Below, one piece after another: positions 8,565 through 17,492 of a stretch of DNA of 64,000 nt. The stretch lies in assembly GCA_937905825.1 (NCBI GenBank), contig CALCXM010000054.1, positions 1 through 64,000 of the forward strand. Reading direction: 5' to 3'. A program made the translations under genes and the position numbers. Positions within the stretch are counted from its first letter, which is position 1. Every line of letters begins with the position of its first letter. Source of the DNA: an uncultured bacterium. GTDB lineage: Bacteria; Planctomycetota; UBA1135; GCA-002686595. Under the pieces are notes generated by a model. It saw only the letters and a program-made list of their open reading frames with translations. It did no database searches and was not told where the DNA came from.

Positions 8565-8991
8565 ACACTTTCCCAACTGCTTTCACCGCGTCCTCGCCCG
8601 CCGCGTCGCGCACGCGGCCCGCGAGGAACACCAGATCTCCGCGCAAGGCAGGCTTGTGCCGCACGGCGACCACTTCCCAGGTGAACTGCAGCATCGAGTC
8701 CGCGTAGGCGGCGCGCCGGAAGCGGAAACGAAAGTCCAATCCGAGCATGGAGCGCTCGCGATTGTCCTTGCCAGGCCGGGAGAAATGGGTGGCCGTCATG
8801 CCCATCAGGCGCGAGCTGAGTTGGGGGCCGCTGACCACCACGTTGGCAAATTGGGCCGCGAGGGCCGCCCCCTTGTCGTGATGAATGGGGTTCTCATCTC
8901 CCGCCAATTGTGCAAAGTGGGAGATCTGCGCGGGGCTGAAGGATAGCTGGGCCTCAAGATGCTCACCGACTTCGACATTGTGGAAATTCAT
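8542..8991 (-). CDS. MaoC-like (R)-specific enoyl-CoA hydratase / dehydratase
   Basis: A 149-aa single hotdog domain, the usual length of stand-alone MaoC/PhaJ-type hydratases. The hydratase-2 motif is present as FAQLAGDENPIHHD, with the catalytic Asp and His, followed by VVSGPQLSSRLMG, which forms the substrate tunnel. These enzymes hydrate trans-2-enoyl-CoA in fatty-acid metabolism; the substrate here cannot be told. The ATG at 8991 is followed by a typical N-terminus (MNFHNVEVGEHLEAQLSFS). The 3' end overlaps a relic of DUF368, and a diverged, broken second copy of this gene lies at 2567-2760. Confidence 0.85.
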   Translation of the reverse strand: MNFHNVEVGEHLEAQLSFSPAQISHFAQLAGDENPIHHDKGAALAAQFANVVVSGPQLSSRLMGMTATHFSRPGKDNRERSMLGLDFRFRFRRAAYADSMLQFTWEVVAVRHKPALRGDLVFLAGRVRDAAGEDAVKAVGKVLVRSALA

Positions 8992-9085
8992 GGGGCGAGG
9001 CTATCATCCGTGCGACTCGGACCAACCCTCCGAGGCGTCTGGCCCTGGGCGTGAATTCAACTCTTACTTGGCTCGACTGTTCAAC

Positions 9086-9607
9086 ATGAAACGAATCGCT
9101 CTCCTCTGCATCGCGTCTCTCCTTTCCCTCGCCAGCTGTCAAAGTGCAGCCACGCCGGGCCCCGCGCCGGATCTTCGTGACGCTGCCAAGCGCACCCAAC
9201 TGATGGAAGCCGTTCAACGCTTGGAAGGGCGTTGGGAGATGGTGGGGGCCCCGGGGACCTTTATCGATTTCAGCACGATCGCCAAGGGCAGCGTGGTTCG
9301 CGAAGTGATGTTTCCAGGCGCCGAAGAGGAGATGGTGAACATGTACACCCTCGACGGCAACACGCTGATGATGACCCACTACTGCGCCGCCGGCAATCAG
9401 CCGGTCATGCGTGCGACGCAAATCAAGAACGACGAGATTGTGTTCGAGCCCGTGCGCGTCCAAGACTTGGAGAGTCCGGAAGCCCACTACATGTCGGACA
9501 TGACGCTCACGTTTGTCAGCGAGAACGAGATCACTGAGTCCTGGCGTGGCATGGCCGCCGGTGCGGTGAGTGAAATGCCAGTGTTTCAGCTGAAGCGCGT
9601 GCCCTAA
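9086..9607 (+). CDS. Putative lipoprotein with lipocalin-like fold, function unknown
   Basis: 173 aa. The ATG at 9086 places a lipoprotein signal MKRIALLCIASLLSLASC with a lipobox (LASC, Cys at residue 18). After a helix (AAKRTQLMEAVQRLEG) the protein reads RWEMVGAPGTFIDFST, GSVVREVMFPG, MVNMYTLDGNTLMMTHYCAAG, MTLTFVSENEITESWRGMAAG: alternating strands suggestive of a small lipocalin/DUF1579-like barrel. No catalytic residues are evident. It is transcribed away from maoC, about 95 bp apart, and lies 105 bp before a secreted S41 peptidase on the same strand. Confidence 0.65.
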   Translation: MKRIALLCIASLLSLASCQSAATPGPAPDLRDAAKRTQLMEAVQRLEGRWEMVGAPGTFIDFSTIAKGSVVREVMFPGAEEEMVNMYTLDGNTLMMTHYCAAGNQPVMRATQIKNDEIVFEPVRVQDLESPEAHYMSDMTLTFVSENEITESWRGMAAGAVSEMPVFQLKRVP

Positions 9608-9711
9608 GCGTTTCAACTGCTTGGGAAGCGGAACCTCGCTTGTCCTTAGCGTCCCGCTTCGCGCCTTGCCTCCGCCCGCCCGCCAGTTCTTTCCTGATCC
9701 TTCATCTCGCT

Positions 9712-11058
9712 ATGAAATCACTGCTGCTGCTTCTCGCCCTTCTGCCTGCCGTGATGCTTCCCGCTCCAGTCGGAACGGCAAGCGAAGGGGCTCACGTGGA
9801 GGTCACGAAGGACGTCTATGAAGAGGACATGGCCTTCGCTCTGAAAGAGCTGGAAGCCCAGTGCGGCAGTTTTTTCGAGTTGAAGGACATCGACTGGAAG
9901 AAGGTCTCGAAGCGCTTCAGCGCCGAAGCCAAGAAGGTCCGCACGGACCAGCAACACTGGCTGATGCTGGTGCGGCTCATGGCCCAGTTGAAGGACGGCC
10001 ACTGCCAAGTGCGACTCACCGATCCCGAGAGTGGCATCGAAGTGCCCGAAGAGTGGAAGGAGGAACACAAGGGCCCGGGATTCTTCCTCTGCAAAATCGG
10101 CAACAAGTACTACACGAAAAACGTTTGGTCTTCTGCCGCTAGTTTGGGCCTGGCCCCGGGCATGGAAGTGCTCAGCCTGGACGGCGTGGCCATGAAGAAG
10201 TGGATCCCCCAGCGCATCGAGGAGATCCGAGAGGTGCGCAGCTTCTCCACCGATCAACACGTGCTGCACTGGGTGCTGAATCGCGGGTTTTCCAAGCCGC
10301 TCAATGAGAGCTTGAAGATCGAGTACAAGGATCATGACGGCAAGAAGCGCAAGCGCACCGTGCGCTTGGATCGGGCCAGCGCCGTGCCAGACGGCCCCGC
10401 GTTCTTTCCCAAGGACTACACCTACGAAGGGGACAGCGTGCGCTACGGCCACACCACCCGGGGTTTTGGTTACATCCACTTTCGGCGCACGGGCGACGAC
10501 CTGATGAGCGGCCTCGACAAGGCCCTCGATGCACTGCAAGACGTCAAGGGCATGATCCTCGACTTCCGCGGCAACTCCGGCGGGGGGTGCGATCACGACG
10601 ACCTAGAAGGCCGCTTCGTCCCCAAGGGCATGAGCATGCCGCGCATGGCCCGCGATCCCCTCGCTTCCACCGGCGACCACCCCTACGGCGGTCCCCTGAT
10701 CGTGATCGTCGATGGCACCACGGTCAGCGCTGGCGAGACCACCTCGGGCATGTTCAAAGAAGACGGCCGCGCCTACATGATCGGCGAGAGTCCCACCGCG
10801 GGCATGTCCTCCCAAAAGACCAACATCCCCTTGCCCTCAGGCAAGTTCACCCTGTACGTCTCCGTCGGTAGCAACCGTTCGAGCTTCAACGGGGGCCGCG
10901 GTATCGAAGGCATCGGCGTGATTCCGAACGAGATCGTGGAGTTCCATCCCGACGATCTCTTCCAAAGCATCGACACCATCACCGCCCGCGCGGAAGCCCT
11001 GCTGGAGGCCTACCCCAGCGAGCACGTGAAGTACAAACCGAGCGATTACGGTTGGTAG
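9712..11058 (+). CDS. Secreted S41-family (tail-specific/C-terminal processing-like) serine peptidase
   Basis: 448 aa with a signal peptide (MKSLLLLLALLPAVMLPAPVGTAS). A helical N-terminal part (residues 30-100) is followed by a PDZ-like segment (ASLGLAPGMEVLSLDGV, about 143-160) and the S41 core. In the core GFGYIHFRRTGDDL, GMILDFRGNSGGGCDHDDLEG and IVDGTTVSAGETTSGMF carry the family hallmarks. The putative nucleophile is Ser339 in VSAGE. The general-base Lys of CtpA is not clear; MSSQKTN follows at the expected distance, and a tricorn/IRBP-like arrangement is an alternative. It probably acts in the periplasm on misfolded or tail-tagged proteins; the substrate is unknown. Confidence 0.85.
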   Translation: MKSLLLLLALLPAVMLPAPVGTASEGAHVEVTKDVYEEDMAFALKELEAQCGSFFELKDIDWKKVSKRFSAEAKKVRTDQQHWLMLVRLMAQLKDGHCQVRLTDPESGIEVPEEWKEEHKGPGFFLCKIGNKYYTKNVWSSAASLGLAPGMEVLSLDGVAMKKWIPQRIEEIREVRSFSTDQHVLHWVLNRGFSKPLNESLKIEYKDHDGKKRKRTVRLDRASAVPDGPAFFPKDYTYEGDSVRYGHTTRGFGYIHFRRTGDDLMSGLDKALDALQDVKGMILDFRGNSGGGCDHDDLEGRFVPKGMSMPRMARDPLASTGDHPYGGPLIVIVDGTTVSAGETTSGMFKEDGRAYMIGESPTAGMSSQKTNIPLPSGKFTLYVSVGSNRSSFNGGRGIEGIGVIPNEIVEFHPDDLFQSIDTITARAEALLEAYPSEHVKYKPSDYGW

Positions 11059-11138
11059 CCATAGCGATTGTCCGTCGCTCCGCTGCGACCCTGCTGACTA
11101 CCAGCGCAGTTTTCAGACTCAGGCTCGTCACTGAGCGT

Positions 11139-13067
11139 TCACTCGCCGGTCACCTGCTCTAGCAGTTCTTCCACCTGTTCCCTGCTCTTGGCGGAATGGC
11201 CGGGCTCCAGGGCGATCATCAGATTGTTCACTACTCCGGGATCGAGTGGGCTCCAGAGGTAGATGTTGGCGAGCCTAGCCGAACCTTTCATTTCGAGAGA
11301 GACGACCAAGCCCTCGCGACCATTGAGCTTCACATTGCGCTGGTCTAGAACGCGCCTCACGATTCCCTGTTCGCGGCCCCAAGCGAGCTTGCGTTCTTGC
11401 TCAACTGCCATGGTGATGTGGTAGTCCACCTGATCCGGCATGCGTATGTTGTAGAGGACGAGCACCCCGTCCTCATTTCCAATGCGGACTGAAATGAAGT
11501 CCTCGATACCAAACTCGGCCTGCTCGCTCGTACCGGCGAACTCGGCGAGCATTTCCCGTGCACCGGCCTCGACGTCACGCCTAGCGGATTCGGCCTCCAT
11601 GCTGGAGTGCACCAGCCAATCGCCCGGGATGATCAAGTCGAACCCTCCGGCAGCAACCACCTGACCCCAATGGCCCGCCCGATAGCGATACTTGGTTTCG
11701 TTCAGGGTCACTTCAGCGCCATCATCGACAGCCAGGGCTCCATCGGCGAACGAAAAGCTTCCACTCAGCAGCCGGACTTCGGTCTCCAATTCGCCAGTGA
11801 TTTGGCCGCCATAGGCTGCCTCGGGCACTAACTGCACGGAGCCATCAGGCCCCGATGGAGGGAGAGGGTGCTCAGCGCTCGCTTGGAACTGCATCGAACC
11901 GCCACGGGCAGCCAGCTCGTCCTGGACCAGCGCCTTCAATGTTGGGTCTCCGGCACCCGCCAACATCTCGAGAGCAACGAGTTCTAGGGCGCTCAGCTGA
12001 CGCTTAGACAACTCGGACTGGAGTGACTCTCCCTTAGCGAGCATCTCCCTGGGCAAGTGCCGAATCTCAGAGGCGTGGGTGACAAAACCAACTCCGATAC
12101 TCGCGATCAACAGCAGGGTCAACAATCCGAGCGCAAGCGGACGCTTCTCTTTGCGCACGAGCTTTTCTGTCGCAATCAACCCCCAAATGAAGCACGCGTC
12201 AGCCATGAAGAAACCGGGGAGCACCCAGGCGTGGCGGTTCCACTTGCCCAGGGGCTGGTCCCCAAAGAACCCCAAGGCATCTAGCGAGTAGGCCCCAAGC
12301 AGCGCCCCTAAGATGGCTCCCATCCAGAGGATCGGGATGGTCCAAATGAAGGCTGCAAAGAGCGCACTTTTCGTGCCGGGTTGCGCGACGTCCTCTGCTC
12401 TTGACTTCCAGATAAACGGAGTGTTTTCAAACTTCCGCCACGACCCAATGGGCACCGATCCAGTTCCTGAATGCTCGATGCGAGGATCGGTTCCCGCATG
12501 GTCCGTGCAGAGCTTTGAAGCCCGGGCAAGCCAGGCCTTCGCTTGGGGCTCGCTTGTTTGCTCCGGCGTCAGTGCGTCGCGCAGCGCGACAACACGATAA
12601 GCCGTGAGCGCGGCGAAAACCGAGAACGCCGCGGCAAAGCCCAGGATGATGAGCAGGATCACGACGCCATCACGATTCGCGCCGTCGTACCAACCCAACG
12701 GCAGGGCCGCGATGGCCAGAGCAAACAGTGGAATTGTACCGAGTAGCACGTACAAGGAGATCTTGCCCTCATAGCCCGCCGCCTTCCGCAGTCCATTCAG
12801 GTAGCCATCTGGGAACAGCTCTTGTCCGGCGGGGGATCCTAAGCTCTCGCAGGCGGGGCAGAGTATTCCCGAGAAGAAACTCCTCTCGAAGAGCAGTTGG
12901 TGGCGCTTGCGCCCGCGATCTCTTTCGTCGAGCGAGTCAAGCTCAGCCCAGTCCTGCTTGAGCTGCCCATCGACCTCAACGGAGTAGTTCCAGGTGGCCT
13001 GGCATTCGTCACAGGTTCGGTCGACATCGATTCGCCCTGCGGGGCGCACTGGTATCTCATTGGACAT
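11139..13067 (-). CDS. Multi-pass membrane protein with N-terminal zinc-ribbon-like motifs, function unknown
   Basis: About 642 aa from the ATG at 13067; a TTG at 13103 would add 12 residues. The N-terminal 90 residues contain two Cys pairs, CDECQATW and CPACESLG, which could form a zinc knuckle. Five hydrophobic segments follow (YVLLGTIPLFALAIAALPLG; VVILLIILGFAAAFSVFAAL; SALFAAFIWTIPILWMGAIL; AWVLPGFFMADACFIWGLIA; LALGLLTLLLIASIGVGF). The C-terminal half is soluble, with GGFDLIIPGDWLVHSS and VRIGNEDGVLVLYNIR suggesting a photosystem-P-like or DcrB-like sandwich. It is convergent with the S41 gene. No family is recognised with confidence. Confidence 0.6.
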   Translation of the reverse strand: MSNEIPVRPAGRIDVDRTCDECQATWNYSVEVDGQLKQDWAELDSLDERDRGRKRHQLLFERSFFSGILCPACESLGSPAGQELFPDGYLNGLRKAAGYEGKISLYVLLGTIPLFALAIAALPLGWYDGANRDGVVILLIILGFAAAFSVFAALTAYRVVALRDALTPEQTSEPQAKAWLARASKLCTDHAGTDPRIEHSGTGSVPIGSWRKFENTPFIWKSRAEDVAQPGTKSALFAAFIWTIPILWMGAILGALLGAYSLDALGFFGDQPLGKWNRHAWVLPGFFMADACFIWGLIATEKLVRKEKRPLALGLLTLLLIASIGVGFVTHASEIRHLPREMLAKGESLQSELSKRQLSALELVALEMLAGAGDPTLKALVQDELAARGGSMQFQASAEHPLPPSGPDGSVQLVPEAAYGGQITGELETEVRLLSGSFSFADGALAVDDGAEVTLNETKYRYRAGHWGQVVAAGGFDLIIPGDWLVHSSMEAESARRDVEAGAREMLAEFAGTSEQAEFGIEDFISVRIGNEDGVLVLYNIRMPDQVDYHITMAVEQERKLAWGREQGIVRRVLDQRNVKLNGREGLVVSLEMKGSARLANIYLWSPLDPGVVNNLMIALEPGHSAKSREQVEELLEQVTGE

Positions 13068-13301
13068 GCGCTCAATTGTGCGCGGGGCCTCAACAGGGCA
13101 CAAGGAGCTGAGCCGTCAAGGCCGAACCGGGAGAGACGTCCCCTCGATCGGGCGGCCACGCACACCCTTCGGCCAATCATGCACACCCTTCGGCCAAAAG
13201 GGAAAACCTATCTCATGGCCGTGCAGGCTGGATTGACGGCCGGTAAGCCCGTAGTCCTTGCCAGCCCTCGGGCATGCATCGCGATTCGGGTGCGCGCCGC
13301 C

Positions 13302-15050
13302 CTACTCACCCATGCGGAAGTCGTGCACGATCACTTCCAAGTTGGTCTCGCCGCGGAAGGTGTTCCAGCGCGGCGTGTAAACCAAGTCGATGGGCGTGCC
13401 CATGGTCAGCTCGGACTCGCGGTTGGCCATCTTGAAGGCCATGGCTTTCATCACGTGGTCATCGCGACGGAACTGCAGGATCATGTGCGTGCGGTCGGCG
13501 CCCACCACGCGCGGAGGGGAAGCGAGACGCAGGTTGCGCGACAGGAAGATCGGCGCCTCGTTGAGTTCGCCGTAGGGTTCCAGGCGGTCCACGTGGCGCA
13601 TCAAATCGTCGTTCATTTCAGCAAAGGGCAGCTCCCCGTCGATCGTGATCGGGATTTGCGGCAAACCGTCCGCCAGCTCGATGCGGGCCTTGGCGTTGAT
13701 GCTTTCGCGCAGGGCTTCGATGTCCTTGGCGGCCACGTCCATGCCAGCGGCGGCCGCGTGGCCCCCGTACTTGGGCATGTAGTCCTTGCCGGCGTGCATC
13801 AGATCGAGGACCGAGACACCGGGCACCGAGCGCGCGCTGCCGCGGCCCATCTCGCCGTCCAGGCCGATCACGATGGCGGGCCGTTGATAGCGATCCACCA
13901 GGCGCGCGGCCACGATGCCGATCACCCCCGTGTGCCAACCTTGGCCGGCCACGAGCATCACGGGATAGCGTTCCGCGTCCACATACTTCTCCGCTTCCGC
14001 GAGGGCTTCCACCAAGAGCTCCTGTTCGATGGCCTTGCGACGGACGTTCATCTCGTTGAGCTCGTCGGCCAAGACCTTGGCGCGTTCCGGGTCGCCGCAC
14101 ATCAAAAGCGCGACCGCGGTCTCCGCACTTCCCAAGCGTCCGGAGGCGTTCAAGCGCGGGCCGATTTGAAAGCCCACGTCTTCTCCGCACAACTGCCGTC
14201 CGGAGATGCCCGCCACCTTGAGCAGGGCGGCCATGCCCGGGTGCTCGGTGGAGCTCAAGGCCCGCAGACCGAAGTGAGTCAGGATGCGGTTCTCGTCCAC
14301 CAGGGGCACCACATCACAAACGGTGGCGATGGCCACGTAGGCCATGGCGTCGATCAGGAAGTCGCGCAGGTCATCGCGCACCTTGCCGCCGCCGGAGATC
14401 TCCTGACAAATGCCCCAGGCCAACTTGAAGGCCACCGCGCCACCGCACAACTCGCGGAAGGGGTATTCGGCGTCGTGCAGTTTGGGATTGACGATCGCCG
14501 TGGCGGGGGGCAGGTCCCCCAGGGGCGGCTCGTGGTGATCGGTGACGATGGTCTCGATGCCGAGGTCCAAGAGCTTGGTGATGGTCTCCAAGGACGACGT
14601 TCCGTTGTCCACGCTGACCACCACTTTGGCGCCGATCGATTGAGCCTTGGCCACGGAGTGATCGCCAAAGGCGTAGCCGTCGGTGAAGCGATTGGGAATG
14701 TGCCAGTCGACCTTGGCTCCGAGTTTTTCGAAGAGACGCACGAGCAAGGAGGTGCCCGTGACCCCGTCCACGTCGTAGTCCCCGTGAATCAAAATCGTTT
14801 CGCCCTGGCGCACGGCCTCCACCAAACGGCGCGTAGCCGCTTGCATTCCGGGCAGGAGCGCCGGGTCGTGCAAGGCCATCAAGTTGGGTTGCAGGTGCTT
14901 GTCCGCCTGCTTGGCGTCCGTGATGCCGCGGGCCACGAGCATGCGGCTGATGATCTCGGGGAGGCCGCGATCGCGGGACAAGCGGCTGACGTCTGCGGCC
15001 TCGGGCGTGCGGATTTCCCACTCGCGGCGGGGCTTTGTGGTGGTTGGCAT
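13302..15050 (-). CDS. recJ: Single-stranded-DNA-specific 5'-3' exonuclease RecJ
   Basis: 582 aa from the ATG at 15050, the usual RecJ length. DHH-family motifs appear in order: IHGDYDVDGVTGTSLL (about residue 90), VVVSVDNGTSS, TIVTDHHEPPLGDLP, then GGAVAFKLAW. The DHHA1 part has IGPRLNASGRLGSAETAV, GWHTGVIGIVAARLVDRYQRPAIV and KYGGHAAAAGMDV. The C-terminal OB-like domain (PIFLSRNLRLASPPRVV) is present. RecJ degrades single strands in RecF-type recombination and mismatch repair, using Mn or Mg bound by the Asp/His clusters. The start is about 120 bp from the divergent selA start. Confidence 0.96.
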   Translation of the reverse strand: MPTTTKPRREWEIRTPEAADVSRLSRDRGLPEIISRMLVARGITDAKQADKHLQPNLMALHDPALLPGMQAATRRLVEAVRQGETILIHGDYDVDGVTGTSLLVRLFEKLGAKVDWHIPNRFTDGYAFGDHSVAKAQSIGAKVVVSVDNGTSSLETITKLLDLGIETIVTDHHEPPLGDLPPATAIVNPKLHDAEYPFRELCGGAVAFKLAWGICQEISGGGKVRDDLRDFLIDAMAYVAIATVCDVVPLVDENRILTHFGLRALSSTEHPGMAALLKVAGISGRQLCGEDVGFQIGPRLNASGRLGSAETAVALLMCGDPERAKVLADELNEMNVRRKAIEQELLVEALAEAEKYVDAERYPVMLVAGQGWHTGVIGIVAARLVDRYQRPAIVIGLDGEMGRGSARSVPGVSVLDLMHAGKDYMPKYGGHAAAAGMDVAAKDIEALRESINAKARIELADGLPQIPITIDGELPFAEMNDDLMRHVDRLEPYGELNEAPIFLSRNLRLASPPRVVGADRTHMILQFRRDDHVMKAMAFKMANRESELTMGTPIDLVYTPRWNTFRGETNLEVIVHDFRMGE

Positions 15051-15172
15051 CCCAGCATTCTGCCGAACAAGGGATCGTGGCCCGCCACTCAAACGGTCAA
15101 TTCCAACCCCGGCGCGCAGGAAGCCGCCGCAACCCCTTGCCTGGGGGTGGGTTCGCAGTGGAAAATGGGAGC

Positions 15173-16594
15173 ATGAGAGTGGATCGAACAGCATTGGAAG
15201 CGGCCTTTCGCCAACTACCCGGGGTGGACGAAGTCCTACGTTTTAAACGCGTGGCTGGCATCGCCGGTCGGACCGGGCGCACGGAGGTCACCGCTCTCGT
15301 GCGCCGCGCCTTGGAAGGCTTGCGGCGCGAGATTGCCGCGGGCGAGTTGAGCGTCACGGATTTGAAGGAGCGCCTGAACGCGGGCGAGCTGGCCGCGCGG
15401 GTCGAAGCTCTCTTTGAGGCGGACTCCAAGCGCGGCATTCGGCGCGTGATCAATGTCTCCGGCGTGGTGCTCAACACGGGCCTGGGACGCGCGCCTGTGC
15501 ATGCGGAGGTGGCTCAACGAATGGCGATGGCTGCCTCGAGCTTCTGCGTGCTCGAAGTCGACCGGATTAGCGGCAAGCGCAACCGGCGCGACGATCATCT
15601 TTCGAGCCTGCTGTGCCGCTTGACCGGCTGCGAAGCGGCCATCGCCGTCAACAACAACGCCGCTGCCGTGTTGCTGTACTTGCAAACCTTCGGCCAGGGT
15701 GGCGAAGCCATCGTCAGCCGTGGCGAGTTGGTGGAGATCGGCGGATCCTTCCGGGTGCCGGATGTGATGACACGGGCCGGCGTAAAGTTGGTGGAAGTGG
15801 GCACCACGAACCGCACACGCATCGACGACTACCGCCAAGCGATCGGTGACGACACGGGGCTCTTGCTCAAGGTGCACACGAGTAACTTCAAGGTCATCGG
15901 CTTCACGGAAGAAGTCGCCATGGAGGAACTGGCCGAGCTGGGCCTCGAAACGGGCGTGCCCGCGATCTTCGACTTGGGCTCGGGGCTGTTTGAAATGGAA
16001 GGCCTGACGCCCCTCGGACAGTTCGGTGACGAGACGGTGGTGCAGGCTGCGGTCAAGAGCGGGCTCGATGCGGTCAGCTTCTCAGGCGACAAGTTGTTCG
16101 GCGGCCCCCAAGCGGGTCTGATCGTGGGCAAGCACAAAGCCATCGAAGCCATGCGCAAGAACCCGATCTACCGCGCGGTGCGTTTGGACAAGACGGCCCT
16201 GGCGGGACTCGAAGGAACCTTGCAGTTGATCCTCGACGGTCGTGGGGACGAGATCCCGACGCGCCAGATGCTGCGACGCAGCGCGGATGAATTGCACGAG
16301 ACGGCCAAGCGTTTGGCCGCCAGCCTGAGCGAGTTGCCTACTTTCCAAGTGGAAGTGGCCGCGGACCGTTCGCAACCGGGCAGCGGTTCCGCTCCCGACG
16401 TGTTCCTCGATACGTGGGTCCTGCGCGTCACGAGTTCTAGGTTCAAACCCGATGCCCTCGCCAGGGAACTGCGCATGGGGGAGCCGAGCGTTTTCGGGCG
16501 GGTGCAAGGGGACGCGCTGATCGTGGACCCGCGCACTTTGCTCGACGGGGATGAAGCGGGCTTGATCGAAGCTTTCCAAGCTCTAGACGCCTGA
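15173..16594 (+). CDS. selA: L-seryl-tRNA(Sec) selenium transferase SelA
   Basis: 473 aa, the typical length, from the ATG at 15173. This PLP enzyme converts seryl-tRNA(Sec) to selenocysteyl-tRNA(Sec). Visible features are the N-terminal domain (ALEAAFRQLPGVDEVL), INVSGVVLNTGLGRAP, LTGCEAAIAVNNNAAAVLL, GELVEIGGSFRVPDVM, KVHTSNFKVIGFTEE, and the PLP-binding lysine in SFSGDKLFGGPQAGLIVG (Lys307). SelB, SelD and tRNA(Sec) are not seen in this window. Its presence implies that the organism makes selenoproteins and supports the UGA-containing gene at 44195-44548. btpA follows after 49 bp on the same strand. Confidence 0.97.
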   Translation: MRVDRTALEAAFRQLPGVDEVLRFKRVAGIAGRTGRTEVTALVRRALEGLRREIAAGELSVTDLKERLNAGELAARVEALFEADSKRGIRRVINVSGVVLNTGLGRAPVHAEVAQRMAMAASSFCVLEVDRISGKRNRRDDHLSSLLCRLTGCEAAIAVNNNAAAVLLYLQTFGQGGEAIVSRGELVEIGGSFRVPDVMTRAGVKLVEVGTTNRTRIDDYRQAIGDDTGLLLKVHTSNFKVIGFTEEVAMEELAELGLETGVPAIFDLGSGLFEMEGLTPLGQFGDETVVQAAVKSGLDAVSFSGDKLFGGPQAGLIVGKHKAIEAMRKNPIYRAVRLDKTALAGLEGTLQLILDGRGDEIPTRQMLRRSADELHETAKRLAASLSELPTFQVEVAADRSQPGSGSAPDVFLDTWVLRVTSSRFKPDALARELRMGEPSVFGRVQGDALIVDPRTLLDGDEAGLIEAFQALDA

Positions 16595-16643
16595 GCTGGA
16601 GCCCGGGCTAGCCCCGCCCGAAGGCTTCTCGTATCCTCCCGCC

Positions 16644-17456
16644 GTGAAACATCTATTCGAGACTGAGCCCCAACTGGCCCGGCGTCCGATTCTAGTGGGC
16701 GTCGTGCACCTTCTGCCCTTGCCCGGTGCGCCGCTTTACGGCGGCAGCATGGAGGCCGTGTTGAGCGCTGCGCAGTTCGACGCGGACGCCCTGCGCTCGG
16801 GCGGTTGCGATGCGGTCATCGTGGAGAACTTTGGCGACACGCCCTTCTATCCGGATCATGTTCCCGCGGAGACCATCGCTTCCATGGCCTTGGCCTTGGG
16901 GCGTGTGACAGAGGCCTGCGGCTCCTTGCCCGTGGGCGTGAACGTGTTGCGCAATGACGCACCCGCGGCGCTGGGCTTGTGCGCCGCCACCGGTGCGAGC
17001 TTCCTGCGTGTCAACGTGCACACCAGTGCGGCGGTGACCGACCAGGGCATCCTCGAAGGGCGCGCCGCTTGGACGATTCGCGAGCGCGCAAGGCTCTGCC
17101 CGGGAGTGGCGGTCTTGGCGGATGTGCACGTGAAACACGCGAGCCCCTTGGGCTCGGAGACCGCGGCGGAAGCGGCGGGGGATGCGTTCCAACGGGGACT
17201 CGCCGACGCCATCATCATCACAGGCGCGGGCACCGGACGTTCGCCCTCCGGGGAGATCTTGAGTCACGTGCGGCGTCACGTGGGCAAGCGGCCGATCTTG
17301 ATTGGTTCGGGGCTGACGGATGCCAACGCGCAACGTTTGCTCGAGTCCGCGGACGGCGCCATCGTCGGCACTTGGTTCAAAAAAGAGGGGGACGTGACGC
17401 GCCCCGTGGATGTGGAGCGCGTGCGCCGTTTGCGCGATTTGGTCGACGCGATCTAG
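16644..17456 (+). CDS. BtpA/SgcQ family TIM-barrel protein (copy 1)
   Basis: 270 aa from a GTG at 16644. BtpA-family signatures are GVVHLLPLPGAPLYGG at the N-terminus, CDAVIVENFGDTPFYPDHVP, LADVHVKHASPLG and IITGAGTGRSPSGE, ending with ADGAIVGTWFKKEGDVTRPV. The family is a (beta/alpha)8 barrel related to phosphate-binding barrels. The founding member is linked to photosystem I biogenesis in cyanobacteria, but the biochemical role in heterotrophs is unsettled. The gene follows selA by 49 bp and may share its transcript. A second, diverged family member is at 45631-46434. Confidence 0.88.
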   Translation: MKHLFETEPQLARRPILVGVVHLLPLPGAPLYGGSMEAVLSAAQFDADALRSGGCDAVIVENFGDTPFYPDHVPAETIASMALALGRVTEACGSLPVGVNVLRNDAPAALGLCAATGASFLRVNVHTSAAVTDQGILEGRAAWTIRERARLCPGVAVLADVHVKHASPLGSETAAEAAGDAFQRGLADAIIITGAGTGRSPSGEILSHVRRHVGKRPILIGSGLTDANAQRLLESADGAIVGTWFKKEGDVTRPVDVERVRRLRDLVDAI

Positions 17457-17460
17457 CCCT

Positions 17461-17492
17461 TAGCCTGCACTCTTCATGAAGAGTGCAGGCTA
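17461..17492. terminator. 32-bp perfect palindrome, likely bidirectional terminator
   Basis: Sixteen bases read into their exact reverse complement (core CTTCATGAAG), giving a 14-bp stem and a CATG loop. It lies between the convergent btpA stop (17456) and the M16-like gene, whose stop codon (17490-17492) forms its last three bases. There is no long T-run, so termination efficiency is uncertain. Confidence 0.65.

Noticed and set aside
12897..15176. Very long rightward open frame across recJ
   Set aside because: It is the antisense shadow of recJ and the membrane-protein gene; composition is low-complexity His/Val/Gly/Gln-rich and matches no family.
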